A DNA stretch of 64,000 nt from Acinetobacter higginsii (GCF_000369525.1 NZ_KB850076.1:190720-254719); one strand, 5' to 3'. Counted from the stretch's first letter, positions 9,273-18,575 are shown. Numbers and translations: made by a program. Notes: a model not told the origin generated them from the sequence alone.

Positions 9273-10046
9273 CTAACGTTTCGCTAAAAAGATATTGGTG
9301 AGTCGGTTTAAAAACTGTGGGCTAATACTGGAGAGCTGATACATCAATTTGGTTTTTATCCCAACAGGTGTGTGGGTTGGGATTAGGGCATGGTCTTTTT
9401 GTTGTGCTAAATGCAATACCTGTTTCGCCACATCAGCAGGGGTTAAATCCACACCAATATTTTGAATACTGCCCGCATCCATGTCTTTCACCATATTGGT
9501 TTGTACAAATAGCGGCATAACGTCTAAGACGCGAATATTATACTTTTGCCATTCGACATCCAAGGCTTCCGTTAAACCGCGAACTGCAAATTTGCTGGCA
9601 GAGTAAGATGCTAAATCAGCTTGACCATAAATCGCGGATGCTGAAGAAAGGTTAATCACACGTGCATAGTGGGCTTGTTGCAGATGGGGCAAGGCTGCAT
9701 GACAACCATTCAAAACGCCTTTGACATTAATATCAATGGTGCGGTGATGTGATTGAATGGAGGTGTTTTCAAACGCACCTGAATAGAGAATTCCTGCATT
9801 ATTGATCAAGATATTCAGTTCACCGGCCCAGCTTTTAAATTCTTGTAGTGCGATCTGCCATTGACGATGATTACTGACATCGAGATAACCTGCCTTGGCA
9901 TTCTCTCCAAGTTGTTCAGCTAAGACTTGAGCTTGTTCTTCGTTGATATCATAGATGCCAACTTTGAAACCTTTTTTGTGAAATAAACGTGCGATTTCAG
10001 CACCAATTCCTTGTGCGGCCCCACTAATAAAAACACTATATGGCAT
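9273..10046 (-). CDS. SDR-family NAD(P)-dependent oxidoreductase
   Basis: This is a 257-aa classical short-chain dehydrogenase/reductase. The cofactor motif is SGAAQGIGAE (residues 8-17), NNAG lies at about 87-90, the catalytic Ser precedes the YxxxK motif, and YSASK contains the catalytic Tyr and Lys. Family members oxidise or reduce alcohol/ketone groups on diverse substrates, and the sequence alone does not give the substrate. It is transcribed away from mazG, sharing the 101-bp divergent intergenic region. Confidence 0.88.
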   Translation of the reverse strand: MPYSVFISGAAQGIGAEIARLFHKKGFKVGIYDINEEQAQVLAEQLGENAKAGYLDVSNHRQWQIALQEFKSWAGELNILINNAGILYSGAFENTSIQSHHRTIDINVKGVLNGCHAALPHLQQAHYARVINLSSASAIYGQADLASYSASKFAVRGLTEALDVEWQKYNIRVLDVMPLFVQTNMVKDMDAGSIQNIGVDLTPADVAKQVLHLAQQKDHALIPTHTPVGIKTKLMYQLSSISPQFLNRLTNIFLAKR

Positions 10047-10147
10047 GACTTTCCCTTGCTTTATATTGATAATTTTTGCGTGCGTGTATATTACGCATAT
10101 GCAGCTTGGTGCTGCAACAATTTGCTTATTTGGGTGTGGAGATCATC

Positions 10148-10954
10148 ATGGAAAAATTATTGGCAATCATGCAAGAGTTAAGACAAAAATGCCCGTGGGA
10201 TCAACAACAAACCCCAGAAAGTTTGACACGATATGCCATTGAGGAGGCATATGAAGTTGAGGCTGCAATTCGCTCTGGTGAAGTGGATGAAATCCGCAAT
10301 GAACTCGGTGATTTATTATTGCAAGTGGTGTTTCAATCTCAAATGTTTGATGAAAAAGGATTATTTAACTTTCAAGATGTGGTGGAGGCCATTAGTGAGA
10401 AATTAATTCGTCGCCATCCGCATGTATTTCAGGCTGAAAAATATCAAAATTTGGATTCCGAGCAGGTCGGCAAGTTGTGGAAACAAATCAAACAACAAGA
10501 AAAACAAGGTAAAATACAGTCAAGGTTAGATGAGATTAAACATGCGCCAGCCTTGGTTCAGTCACATGAAATTCAGAGTAAAGCCGCTCAGTTAGGCTTT
10601 GATTTTGAAAGTGTGGATGATGCCTATGCCAAATTAGATGAAGAGTTAGAAGAGTTACAACAGGCGATAACAAGCCAAGATGTTGATCATATTCAAGAAG
10701 AGTTCGGTGATTGTTTATTTTCTTTAATCAATGTGGGGCGAAAGTTGGGGGTGTCGAGTGAGACCGCACTACTGGCAACAATCCATAAATTTAGAAGCCG
10801 TTTTGCTTTTATTGAACAACAAGCTCAACAACAACAGAAAGACTTGCAAGCAATGAGTTTGGCTGAAATGGACGAACTCTGGGAGCAAGCTAAACAACAG
10901 TTAAAATCTCAGGAGAAAGACAATGAAGTTGCCGCATCTCCGCAGCAAACTTAA
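10148..10954 (+). CDS. mazG: Nucleoside triphosphate pyrophosphohydrolase MazG
   Basis: MazG hydrolyses (d)NTPs to NMP and PPi, cleansing nucleotide pools and, in E. coli, lowering ppGpp. The 268-aa protein has the tandem MazG layout. The first domain has EEAYEVEAA and ELGDLLLQVVF (metal-binding EExxE/ExxD), and the second has DEELEELQQA and EEFGDCLFSL. The ATG at 10148 is chosen over the upstream in-frame ATG at 10076 because GGAGA (10138-10142) lies 5 nt before it and MEKLLAIMQELR is the expected N-terminus. The last 32 bp overlap comEA. It sits one gene after relA, as in other gamma-proteobacteria. Confidence 0.93.
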   Translation: MEKLLAIMQELRQKCPWDQQQTPESLTRYAIEEAYEVEAAIRSGEVDEIRNELGDLLLQVVFQSQMFDEKGLFNFQDVVEAISEKLIRRHPHVFQAEKYQNLDSEQVGKLWKQIKQQEKQGKIQSRLDEIKHAPALVQSHEIQSKAAQLGFDFESVDDAYAKLDEELEELQQAITSQDVDHIQEEFGDCLFSLINVGRKLGVSSETALLATIHKFRSRFAFIEQQAQQQQKDLQAMSLAEMDELWEQAKQQLKSQEKDNEVAASPQQT

Positions 10955-11351
10955 TTTTTTTATAGGTTTTATTCTTTGCTTGGGAGGTGCTTCACACCTC
11001 CACGCACAGCAGTTTGACCAATCTTATCAGCAATGGAAAGCACAGCAGCAAGCGCGTGATCAGCAATTGGCGAAGCAGTCAGACAATAATTATTATTTAT
11101 CTCGACCAACACAGCAGCACACTTCAAAGCAAATTCCATCATCTATAAATCTGCAGCGCGATAAAATCAGCTTGAACCAAGCAAGTTTACAGCAATTACA
11201 GCTGTTAAATGGTGTTGGCGAGAAAAAGGCGCAAGCCATTATGGAGTATCGGCAAAAAAATGGTGGCTTTAAACAAGTTGATGAGTTAATGAATATCAAA
11301 GGTATTGGGCCAAAATTACTTGAAAAAAACAGAGCAAGGCTCATGTTATGA
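10923..11351 (+). CDS. comEA: ComEA-family helix-hairpin-helix DNA-binding protein
   Basis: This 142-aa secreted protein has an N-terminal signal peptide (hydrophobic stretch about 12-27 ending at HLHAQ), a Gln-rich linker (about 30-75) and a C-terminal HhH domain. The HhH motifs are LLNGVGEKKAQAI and IKGIGPKLLEK. ComEA proteins bind incoming double-stranded DNA in the periplasm during natural transformation, a trait well known in Acinetobacter. The start lies inside the end of mazG (32-bp overlap, different frame), and GGAGAAAGACA just upstream provides the ribosome site. Some short HhH proteins are not competence factors, so the role is inferred. Confidence 0.8.
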   Translation: MKLPHLRSKLNFFIGFILCLGGASHLHAQQFDQSYQQWKAQQQARDQQLAKQSDNNYYLSRPTQQHTSKQIPSSINLQRDKISLNQASLQQLQLLNGVGEKKAQAIMEYRQKNGGFKQVDELMNIKGIGPKLLEKNRARLML

Positions 11352-11491
11352 ACTTAGAACTGTCGAAATCGGATTGATTAGGCAGACTGAACTGTTGAAA
11401 CTTCCAACAGAATAAATTGCCCTTTGTGTGTGTTAGAGCTATGATTAGCGACAAATTGTTATTTACGTCCTGACGTAGGAGACAGTGTCTT

Positions 11492-12946
11492 TTGCAAACT
11501 TTGCGTGCGTCAAAATGTGGTTTGTCCACAACTCAACTCCCTTCCTCAATTCTAGATGTGATTGATAGCCTGACAAAAGCAGGCTACGAGGCATATATTG
11601 TGGGTGGTGGTGTTCGAGACATGATGTTAGGTCTTAATCCAAAGGATTTTGACGCGGTTACTAATGCTACACCAGCCCAAGTCAAAGAGGTTTTTGGTCG
11701 ACGTTGCCGGATTATCGGACGACGTTTTGAGTTAGCACATGTCTATTCTGGTCGCGAGCTGATTGAAGTCGCGACATTCCGTGCTCCGCCGAAAAAAGCA
11801 GTCACCAGTGCATCTGGGATGATTCTTCGTGATAATAACTGGGGGACGATTGAGCAAGACTTTGCTCGTCGAGACTTTTCGATCAATACCTTGTACTACC
11901 AGCCACGAAAAGGGGTTGTACTTGATTTCTGCCATGCAGTAGATGATATCAATACGCGGACCTTACGTTTTCTTGGTGAACCTGCACAGCGTTTTGAAGA
12001 AGATCCTGTGCGTATGTTGCGTGCTTTGCGCTTTGCCGCAAAATTGAATTTTAAAATTGATCAATCCATTCTTGATGTTTTTGATGCTGAGATGACGCAA
12101 TTGTTGCGTGATGTCTCGCCACATCGTTTATATGATGAGTCTCAAAAACTATTCACTATGGGACATCTGACCCGTGTTCTACCGATGTTGATTGAGTTTG
12201 GTGTTTGGAAACAGCTGTTTGCTGAAATTCCACCGAATCTTACCGCTTTTATTGAGCGTGCAGCACGGAATACCGATCAGCGAATTCAAGTTGGTAAAAC
12301 CATTAATCCAGCATTTTTCTATGCTGTATTGTTGTGGAAACCCTTTCTAGAGCGTTGTGATGCCTATCTAAGTAAAGGGGTTGTGCCTGCGGAAGCGCGT
12401 GCACAAGCTGGTTTGGATGTGTTGAAGCGCCAAGCGACGCGCACCATCATTCCGCGTTTTGCTGAAACCTTTATTCGTGAAGTTTGGGAAATGCAAACCC
12501 GTTTGCTCAATCCAAAACCACAACAAATCGAAGCACTGGCTGGACATGCGCGTTTCCGTGCAGGCTTTGACTTCCTACTGTTGCGGGAAAAATCAGGTGA
12601 TAGCAGTACTGAAGGTATGGGCGTTTGGTGGGAAGCCTACCAAGAAATGACCACAGACCAAAAAGAAGCTGTGATTCGTCAATACAACCGTCAACGTAGT
12701 AAGACACGTCGTAAAGCAGCTGAGGTGGATGAGCCGAAGACTACTGAAATTGAGCCTTTGGTCAATGTACCTGAGCCGAGAAGTCGTCGAGGCAAAAAAG
12801 AGCGTGTTAGAGCTGATGAATCGGCCAGTCGTTTTATTGAGAAAGCATCTTCGACTTCAGGTCAAATCAATGCCGATCACCCGATCCTCAAGCGTAAACG
12901 TGTACAACGTGATCTTAGCCAAGTGGTTTTTGGGCCAACGCAATGA
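11492..12946 (+). CDS. pcnB: Poly(A) polymerase I PcnB
   Basis: PcnB adds 3' poly(A) tails that promote RNA decay. The 484-aa protein shows the class II nucleotidyltransferase signature IVGGGVRDMMLG followed by the catalytic Asp52/Asp54 pair in KDFDAVT, then the RNA-binding head/neck (RRCRIIGRRFELAHV, RDFSINTLYY, EDPVRMLRALRFAA). The C-terminus is basic, as in bacterial poly(A) polymerases (RRKAAEVDEP, RSRRGKKERVR). The start is TTG at 11492, with TAGGAG at 11476-11481 as a good Shine-Dalgarno. A CCA-adding enzyme is the main alternative, but the long basic tail and the folK neighbour favour PcnB. It overlaps folK by 4 bp. Confidence 0.92.
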   Translation: MQTLRASKCGLSTTQLPSSILDVIDSLTKAGYEAYIVGGGVRDMMLGLNPKDFDAVTNATPAQVKEVFGRRCRIIGRRFELAHVYSGRELIEVATFRAPPKKAVTSASGMILRDNNWGTIEQDFARRDFSINTLYYQPRKGVVLDFCHAVDDINTRTLRFLGEPAQRFEEDPVRMLRALRFAAKLNFKIDQSILDVFDAEMTQLLRDVSPHRLYDESQKLFTMGHLTRVLPMLIEFGVWKQLFAEIPPNLTAFIERAARNTDQRIQVGKTINPAFFYAVLLWKPFLERCDAYLSKGVVPAEARAQAGLDVLKRQATRTIIPRFAETFIREVWEMQTRLLNPKPQQIEALAGHARFRAGFDFLLLREKSGDSSTEGMGVWWEAYQEMTTDQKEAVIRQYNRQRSKTRRKAAEVDEPKTTEIEPLVNVPEPRSRRGKKERVRADESASRFIEKASSTSGQINADHPILKRKRVQRDLSQVVFGPTQ

Positions 12947-13431
12947 CCATTCGTACTTATATTGGTCTAGGCAGTAACTTAGGCGATTCGCAGCAGATTT
13001 TGCGTGAAGCTGTTGCGAAGCTCGCGACCTTGGGAGCTGTACAGGTATCGCGACTGTATCAAAGTCCGCCGATGGGACCACAAGATCAACCCCACTATTT
13101 GAATGCCGTTGTTCAACTGGACACCACGCTAGCACCACTTGCTTTACTTGATCAATTACAACAATTTGAGCAAGAGTCGGGACGTGTCCGGTTACGACGT
13201 TGGGGAGAGCGGACCCTTGATCTGGATTTATTAATCTACGGTCAAGCGCAGATCCAAAATGACCGTTTGACCGTGCCGCACATGGGGCTCTTGCAACGTG
13301 ATTTTGTGATTATTCCCTTATTAGATTTAGATGCTCATTTACAATTAAATGGACATTCATTAAAAGATTTAGAACTGGTGCAGCAAGCAAACTTGACTGT
13401 AATAGCAGACCAGTCTTGGGCAACTGCTTAA
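12943..13431 (+). CDS. folK: 2-amino-4-hydroxy-6-hydroxymethyldihydropteridine pyrophosphokinase
   Basis: FolK transfers pyrophosphate from ATP to 6-hydroxymethyl-7,8-dihydropterin in folate synthesis. The 162-aa protein starts MTIRTYIGLGSNLGD, with YQSPPMGPQDQPHYLNAVV for substrate binding and RRWGERTLDLDLLIYG containing the Mg-binding acidic pair. The length is normal. Its ATG overlaps the pcnB stop (ATGA), so the two are translationally coupled, and panB follows 39 bp later. Confidence 0.95.
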   Translation: MTIRTYIGLGSNLGDSQQILREAVAKLATLGAVQVSRLYQSPPMGPQDQPHYLNAVVQLDTTLAPLALLDQLQQFEQESGRVRLRRWGERTLDLDLLIYGQAQIQNDRLTVPHMGLLQRDFVIIPLLDLDAHLQLNGHSLKDLELVQQANLTVIADQSWATA

Positions 13432-13470
13432 GACTGTTTCGTTCTGGAAACGCCTGTAGAGGACATCATC

Positions 13471-14280
13471 ATGATTAGTCTAAGTGACTTAAGAAAGTTT
13501 AAAGCCGAAGGACGCAAGTTCTCATGTCTTACTTGCTATGATGCAAGTATGGCTAAAGCTATGGAATTGGCTGAAATTGATACGATTTTAATCGGTGACT
13601 CTCTAGGAATGGCGATTCAAGGCAGAGACTCTACACTTCCTGTCACTGTCGAAGATATGGCTTACCATACCGCAGCTGTACGTCGTGGTAATGCGCATGC
13701 CTTAATCATGACTGATCTACCATTTATGAGCTATGCAACGCTTGAAGATGGCTTGAAAAATGCCAAGACTGTAATGCAAGTCGGTGCACAAATGGTCAAG
13801 ATTGAAGGTGGGGCTTGGCTTAGCGAGTTGGTGACGGTATTAACCCGTAATGGTATCCCTGTCTGTGTCCATTTAGGTCTAACACCACAATCTGTGCACG
13901 TGTTTGGCGGCTATAAGCTTCAAGCAAGAACACGCGAAGCCGCGGATCAATTGATTGCTGATTGCCAAGCGGTGGTTGATGCGGGCGCGGCGGTTTTATT
14001 GCTTGAATGTGTCCCAGCTCAACTCGGTAAAGAAATTGCTGAATTATTCCCGAATACGCCAGTGATCGGAATTGGCGCGGGCAATGAAACTGATGGTCAG
14101 GTTTTGGTGGTACAAGATATGCTCGGTTTGACCTTTGGTCGCGTAGCACGTTTTGTGCGCAACTTTATGAAAGAACAAGCGGGTGAAACCGCGATTGTTG
14201 ATGCGTTTAAATCGTACCATGCCGCAGTGCAAGACCAGTCGTTTCCAGCCAAGGAACATACTTTCCAAGTTGAGCTTTAA
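13471..14280 (+). CDS. panB: 3-methyl-2-oxobutanoate hydroxymethyltransferase
   Basis: PanB transfers a hydroxymethyl group from 5,10-methylene-THF to alpha-ketoisovalerate, the first step to pantoate and CoA. The 269-aa protein contains LTCYDASMAKAME, ILIGDSLGMAIQG, the HTAAVRRG segment, VKIEGGAW, VCVHLGLTPQS and GIGAGNETDGQVLV, all family landmarks including the Mg-binding Asp residues. AGAGGACATCATC precedes the ATG. The stop of panB is 3 bp from the panC ATG, so the two are coupled. Confidence 0.97.
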   Translation: MISLSDLRKFKAEGRKFSCLTCYDASMAKAMELAEIDTILIGDSLGMAIQGRDSTLPVTVEDMAYHTAAVRRGNAHALIMTDLPFMSYATLEDGLKNAKTVMQVGAQMVKIEGGAWLSELVTVLTRNGIPVCVHLGLTPQSVHVFGGYKLQARTREAADQLIADCQAVVDAGAAVLLLECVPAQLGKEIAELFPNTPVIGIGAGNETDGQVLVVQDMLGLTFGRVARFVRNFMKEQAGETAIVDAFKSYHAAVQDQSFPAKEHTFQVEL

Positions 14281-14283
14281 TTC

Positions 14284-15129
14284 ATGAAAACTGAAACAAC
14301 AATACAAGGCTTAACTGCATCACTTGCGCCTGCGCGCAGTTCAAAAAAATTGATTGGTTTTGTGCCAACTATGGGGAACTTGCACGAAGGTCATTTGACC
14401 TTGGTGCGTGAAGCAAAAAAACTGTGTGATGTGGTGGTGGTGAGTATTTTCGTCAATCCAATTCAATTTGGTGCAGGCGAGGATTTTGATAGCTATCCAC
14501 GTACTTTAGAGCAAGATAGCCGTTTATTGGCAGATGTTGGTTGCGATATTATTTTTGCCCCAACGGTTGAGCAAATGTATGGCACTCAACCACGTTTGAC
14601 CAATATTACTGTGGGTCAAATTACCGATGACCTGTGTGGGAAATCACGTCCAGGTCACTTTGACGGCGTTGCAGTTGTGGTCACCAAACTGTTCAATATC
14701 GTCCAACCTGATTTTGCTTTCTTTGGTCAAAAGGACTATCAGCAATTGGCGGTGATTCGCCAGTTGGTACAAGACCTGAATATGCCATTAGAAGTCATTG
14801 GTGTGCCGATTGTCCGTGCTGAAGATGGTTTGGCTTTAAGCTCGCGTAATGGGTATTTGACTGAACAGCAACGTGTTGTTGCACCGACGATTTACCAATT
14901 GCTCAAACAAGCCGAACAGCAATTGCATGAAGGACAAGCTTTGTCACAAGTGTTAGAAAATATCTCTGCTCAATTGACACAAGTGGGTTTTGTTGTGGAT
15001 TATGTGGAAGCTCGACAAACCAACTTGCAACCTATTCAACAATTTGACCAAAACTTGGTGTTATTTATTGCAGCCAAGCTTGGTTCAACACGGTTGATTG
15101 ATAACCTACAAATCGACTTTAAAACATAA
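14284..15129 (+). CDS. panC: Pantothenate synthetase
   Basis: PanC condenses pantoate and beta-alanine with ATP to give pantothenate. The 281-aa protein has the nucleotidyltransferase motifs FVPTMGNLHEGHLTLV (HIGH-like) and VSIFVNPIQFGAGEDF, the pantoate site KLFNIVQPDFAFFGQKDYQQ and the KMSKS-like region ALSSRNGYL. It is of typical length and contiguous with panB. No panD is present in the window. Confidence 0.97.
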   Translation: MKTETTIQGLTASLAPARSSKKLIGFVPTMGNLHEGHLTLVREAKKLCDVVVVSIFVNPIQFGAGEDFDSYPRTLEQDSRLLADVGCDIIFAPTVEQMYGTQPRLTNITVGQITDDLCGKSRPGHFDGVAVVVTKLFNIVQPDFAFFGQKDYQQLAVIRQLVQDLNMPLEVIGVPIVRAEDGLALSSRNGYLTEQQRVVAPTIYQLLKQAEQQLHEGQALSQVLENISAQLTQVGFVVDYVEARQTNLQPIQQFDQNLVLFIAAKLGSTRLIDNLQIDFKT

Positions 15130-15149
15130 AAAATGAAGGGCAAAACGCC

Positions 15150-16001
15150 ATGAAGCGTATTCTTATCGTTACAGGTCAATCCGGTTCAGGAAAATCATCT
15201 GCACTGCAAGTGCTTGAAGACTTGGGCTATTATTGTATAGATAATTTACCTTTGGCGTTATTGCCTGAAATTGTGGCAAAACTTGATCATGAAAATAATC
15301 TGGAGCAACTCGCATTAGGCGTCGATATCCGAAGTACCCGTGCGGATATGCAAGAGTTTGATCATGTGTTTCAGCAGTTACAACGGCACGGCACGGTTGA
15401 TATTATTTATCTAACCACACAGGATCAGGACTTGATTGCGCGCTTTAGTGCATCACGTCGACCACATCCTCTGGCCAGTCGCTTTAATAGTCTGTTGCAA
15501 TGTATTCAGGAAGAGAAGCAATTGCTCATTCCGATACAATTCCGTTCCACGGTGCATATTGATACAACGGATAAAAGTGTTCATGATTTAAAACATATTT
15601 TATTGTCTAAGCTTGGACAGTCAGATAATTTAATCGTCATTTTACAGTCCTTTGGTTATAAGCATGGTATTCCGTTAGACGCAGATTATGTTTTTGACGT
15701 ACGACATTTACCAAATCCGCATTGGGATTTAGAATTACGCCGTTTTTCAGGTTTAGATGAGCCTGTACGCCGCTTTTTAGAAGGTAGTCAACAAACCAAT
15801 GAGATGTTTGAAGATATTTATACTTTTCTAGACAAGTGGTTGCCTGCTTTTGCAGAAGGGCATCGCCATTACATGACCATTTCTGTGGGATGTACAGGCG
15901 GGCAACATCGTTCGGTTTATATCGTAGATAGACTCAAACAAGCCCTTGAGGCAAAATGGGCTGTCCAAATCTTACATAGAGAAATGAAGCACTGGTCATG
16001 A
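15150..16001 (+). CDS. rapZ: RNase adapter protein RapZ (nucleotide-binding)
   Basis: In E. coli RapZ directs RNase E to the small RNA GlmZ and so controls glucosamine-6-phosphate synthase. The 283-aa protein has the Walker A motif GQSGSGKS (residues 9-16), a Walker B-like region (VDIIYLTTQ), DVRHLPNPHWD and the C-terminal ISVGCTGGQHRSVY metabolite-binding segment. The gene overlaps the NPr gene by 4 bp. The rapZ-NPr pairing is common in proteobacteria, usually next to ptsN/rpoN/hpf, but those genes are not beside it here. Confidence 0.93.
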   Translation: MKRILIVTGQSGSGKSSALQVLEDLGYYCIDNLPLALLPEIVAKLDHENNLEQLALGVDIRSTRADMQEFDHVFQQLQRHGTVDIIYLTTQDQDLIARFSASRRPHPLASRFNSLLQCIQEEKQLLIPIQFRSTVHIDTTDKSVHDLKHILLSKLGQSDNLIVILQSFGYKHGIPLDADYVFDVRHLPNPHWDLELRRFSGLDEPVRRFLEGSQQTNEMFEDIYTFLDKWLPAFAEGHRHYMTISVGCTGGQHRSVYIVDRLKQALEAKWAVQILHREMKHWS

Positions 16002-16267
16002 TAGACACAACAATTGATGTAATTAATAAACTCGGCTTACATGCTCGCGCATCTGGTAAACTAATTGAAGTGACGACCAAGTTTCGTTCTTCTATCCAAA
16101 TTGGTAAAGGCGATAAATTAGTTGATGCAAAAAATATTATGTCATTGTTGATGTTAGGTGCGGGTAAAGGCACCACATTAAGATTGGTGATTGAAGGTGC
16201 TGATGAAGATAAGGCACTGGAAGAAATTCAAACGCTGTTCGCAGCAAAATTTTACGAGGCAGAGTAA
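15998..16267 (+). CDS. ptsO: HPr-family phosphocarrier protein (NPr)
   Basis: This 89-aa HPr-fold protein carries the active His15 in NKLGLHARASGK, the phosphoryl acceptor from enzyme I-Ntr. The second conserved site, where HPr has Ser46, reads AKNIMSLL here, with Asn46 at that position, so regulatory serine phosphorylation at the usual site looks impossible. Placement directly after rapZ (ATGA overlap) points to the nitrogen PTS paralogue NPr rather than sugar-PTS HPr. EIIA-Ntr is not in the window. Confidence 0.87.
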   Translation: MIDTTIDVINKLGLHARASGKLIEVTTKFRSSIQIGKGDKLVDAKNIMSLLMLGAGKGTTLRLVIEGADEDKALEEIQTLFAAKFYEAE

Positions 16268-16269
16268 TA

Positions 16270-16806
16270 GTGGCACGTGGTACCCAACGTTATACCGATG
16301 AAGATTTTGAGTCATTAGAAGGACGTGCGAGTAGAACTGAGCAAAAAAAAGCTGTGCAGCGAATGGCAGCTTTGGGTGAGCAATTGGCTCAACTGAATAA
16401 AAAACAGATTCAGAAACTTCCAGTTGATGAGCGTCTCATTGATGCTTTACTTGAAATACAAAATATTAGTGCGCATGAAGCACGCCGTCGTCAATTTTTA
16501 CGTATCGGTAAATTATTGCGAAATGAAGATGAAACCATCATTTTATCTTATTTAACACCGCAGCAAGGTGCTAAAAAACAAATGCAATTAATGCGTTGGG
16601 TTGATCGTATGATTGACCAAGGTGATCCAGTGATCAATGAGTTTAGTAAGGTGTTTAATGCATCTGAACGCCATACCTTACGCCAGCATGTATTGCGCAT
16701 TCACCGTGATATGAAACAACAGGTGAGTGAAGAAGACCTTGCTGCTTCTAAGCTTAAATTTGTGAATTACGTACAACAAGTTGCCTTGTTATCTGAACAA
16801 GGTTAA
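16270..16806 (+). CDS. yjgA: Ribosome-associated protein YjgA (DarP)
   Basis: The 178-aa helical, charged protein matches the YjgA/DUF615 family, a factor that associates with 50S precursors and promotes their maturation in E. coli. Typical features are the acidic N-terminus with a RASRTEQKKA segment, VDERLIDALLEIQNISAHEARRRQ-like helices and the C-terminal LRQHVLRIHRDMKQQ region. The start is GTG at 16270, one base after the NPr stop codon, which indicates co-translation with rapZ-ptsO. A strong terminator follows. Confidence 0.9.
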   Translation: MARGTQRYTDEDFESLEGRASRTEQKKAVQRMAALGEQLAQLNKKQIQKLPVDERLIDALLEIQNISAHEARRRQFLRIGKLLRNEDETIILSYLTPQQGAKKQMQLMRWVDRMIDQGDPVINEFSKVFNASERHTLRQHVLRIHRDMKQQVSEEDLAASKLKFVNYVQQVALLSEQG

Positions 16807-16810
16807 AACT

Positions 16811-16844
16811 AAAAAAGAAGTTTCCAAGGAAACTTCTTTTTTTG
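16811..16844. terminator. Terminator between yjgA and the acyl-CoA synthetase gene
   Basis: AAAGAAGTTTCC and GGAAACTTCTTT form a long stem with a very small loop, flanked by A and T runs. It can terminate transcription from both sides. Confidence 0.9.
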
Positions 16845-16845
16845 A

Positions 16846-18492
16846 TTATGAGTTTGCTGAGCTATCTGCCGCGCGCTCCTTTGCCCATTCTCTTAAAATA
16901 AATTTCTGTAATTTCCCTGTCGAAGTTTTGGGGATCTCAGTAATCACCACATCTTTTGGGACTTTAAATCGAGCGAGTTCTTTTTGACAATGGGCAATGA
17001 TCTCCTCAGCCGATGCGGATGCTCCTTGTTTGAGTTCAATAAAAGCACATGGCACTTCTTGCCAGCGTTGATCAGGTTTGGCTACCACTGCGGCAGTAAG
17101 CACAGCAGGGTGGCGATAAAGCACATCTTCAACTTCGAGCGAGGAAATGTTTTCTCCACCTGAAATAATAATATCTTTCGAGCGATCCGTAATTTTGGCA
17201 TAACCATCAGGATGACTCACAGCTAAATCACCTGTGTGAAACCAGCCACCTTTAAATGCGTCTTCTGTGGCTTGGGCATTTTTCAAATAACCTTTCATCA
17301 CGATATTGCCACGGAACATGATTTCACCCATGGTTTGTCCATCATTGGGCACCGGTTGCATGGTGTCTGGATCAAGCACACGCATGCTGTCTTGCAAAGG
17401 ATAAGGGACGCCTTGACGAGAGTGGAGTTGCGCTTGCTCCTGAATGGATAAATCGCTCCAGCCAGCCTGTGAAGCACATAAGGCAGAAGGACCGTAGGTT
17501 TCAGTCAAACCATAGACATGATTGACGTTAATACCAATATTGCGCATCCCCTCAATGATTGCTACAGGTGGAGCAGCACCTGCCACCATAACTTCAACAT
17601 CATGCTCAAAAGCCGTTTTCTGTTCGCTTGGCGTGTTGATGAGCATGGACAATACAATTGGTGCGCCACAGAAATAATCTACTTTGTATGCTGCAATGTA
17701 TTTGAAAATTAATGCCGGATCGACACGACGCAGACAAATATTAGTACCGCCACTGGCTGCAATTGACCAAGCAAAGCACCAGCCATTGCAATGAAACAGA
17801 GGTAAGGTCCAAAGGTATACTGCACGAGGTTTCATACCGCAGGCCAAAATATTACTTGCGGCATTCAGATAAGCACCACGATGATGATAGACCACACCTT
17901 TAGGATTGCCTGTGGTACCTGAGGTATAACTCAGACTAATTGCATCCCATTCATCTTGAGGCAGTAACCATTCAAAGGCAGGATCACCTTGTGCTATCCA
18001 TGCTTCATATTCAAATTGACCAATTGCAATGTGTTCACCATCAAACTCAGTATCAAAGACATCAATAACAATAATGTCCTGTGGAACAAGCTGAAGTGCT
18101 TCTTCAGCAACCTGACGAAATTCAGGATCGACCAATAGCACTTTAGCTTCAGCATGTTCCAGCATAAAGGCAATGGTCTTGGCATCGAGACGGGTATTCA
18201 AGGTATTCAGAACTGCGCCAGCCATCGGCACGGCAAAATGTGCTTCAATCATGGCAGGGATATTGGGCAATAGCACTGAAACAGTATCGTTCTTTTGGAT
18301 ACCTAAATGACGGAGCTGATGTGCAAACTGACGGCAGCGCTGATAAGTCTGCTGCCATGTGATTTGGCGTTGGCCATGGATAATTGCAGCTTGATTGGGA
18401 TAAATATAAGCAGCCCGTTCCAAGTAGCGTAAGGGTGATAAAGCAACAAAATTTGCTGGATTTCTGGGTAGTTCGTCATATGCACTTACCAT
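16846..18492 (-). CDS. Acyl-CoA synthetase (AMP-binding, ANL superfamily)
   Basis: This is a 548-aa adenylate-forming enzyme that activates a carboxylic acid to acyl-AMP and then acyl-CoA. The P-loop is SYTSGTTGNPKG, the A5 motif YGLTETYGP, the A7/A8 region WFHTGDLAVSHPDGYAKI and the hinge DRSKDIIISGGENIS, and the catalytic C-terminal Lys is in KTSTGKLQKF. The sequence resembles the medium/long-chain, AlkK-like acyl-CoA ligases of proteobacteria. The chain-length preference cannot be read from the sequence. It is transcribed alone, divergent from thrS. Confidence 0.9.
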   Translation of the reverse strand: MVSAYDELPRNPANFVALSPLRYLERAAYIYPNQAAIIHGQRQITWQQTYQRCRQFAHQLRHLGIQKNDTVSVLLPNIPAMIEAHFAVPMAGAVLNTLNTRLDAKTIAFMLEHAEAKVLLVDPEFRQVAEEALQLVPQDIIVIDVFDTEFDGEHIAIGQFEYEAWIAQGDPAFEWLLPQDEWDAISLSYTSGTTGNPKGVVYHHRGAYLNAASNILACGMKPRAVYLWTLPLFHCNGWCFAWSIAASGGTNICLRRVDPALIFKYIAAYKVDYFCGAPIVLSMLINTPSEQKTAFEHDVEVMVAGAAPPVAIIEGMRNIGINVNHVYGLTETYGPSALCASQAGWSDLSIQEQAQLHSRQGVPYPLQDSMRVLDPDTMQPVPNDGQTMGEIMFRGNIVMKGYLKNAQATEDAFKGGWFHTGDLAVSHPDGYAKITDRSKDIIISGGENISSLEVEDVLYRHPAVLTAAVVAKPDQRWQEVPCAFIELKQGASASAEEIIAHCQKELARFKVPKDVVITEIPKTSTGKLQKFILREWAKERAADSSANS

Positions 18493-18575
18493 GTGTCTTG
18501 CTCCATTTCCGTTCTTTTCATTTATTGGTATTAACCTAGACTGTCATTAAGTCTAAATCATTTAGGCTTTAGTCG

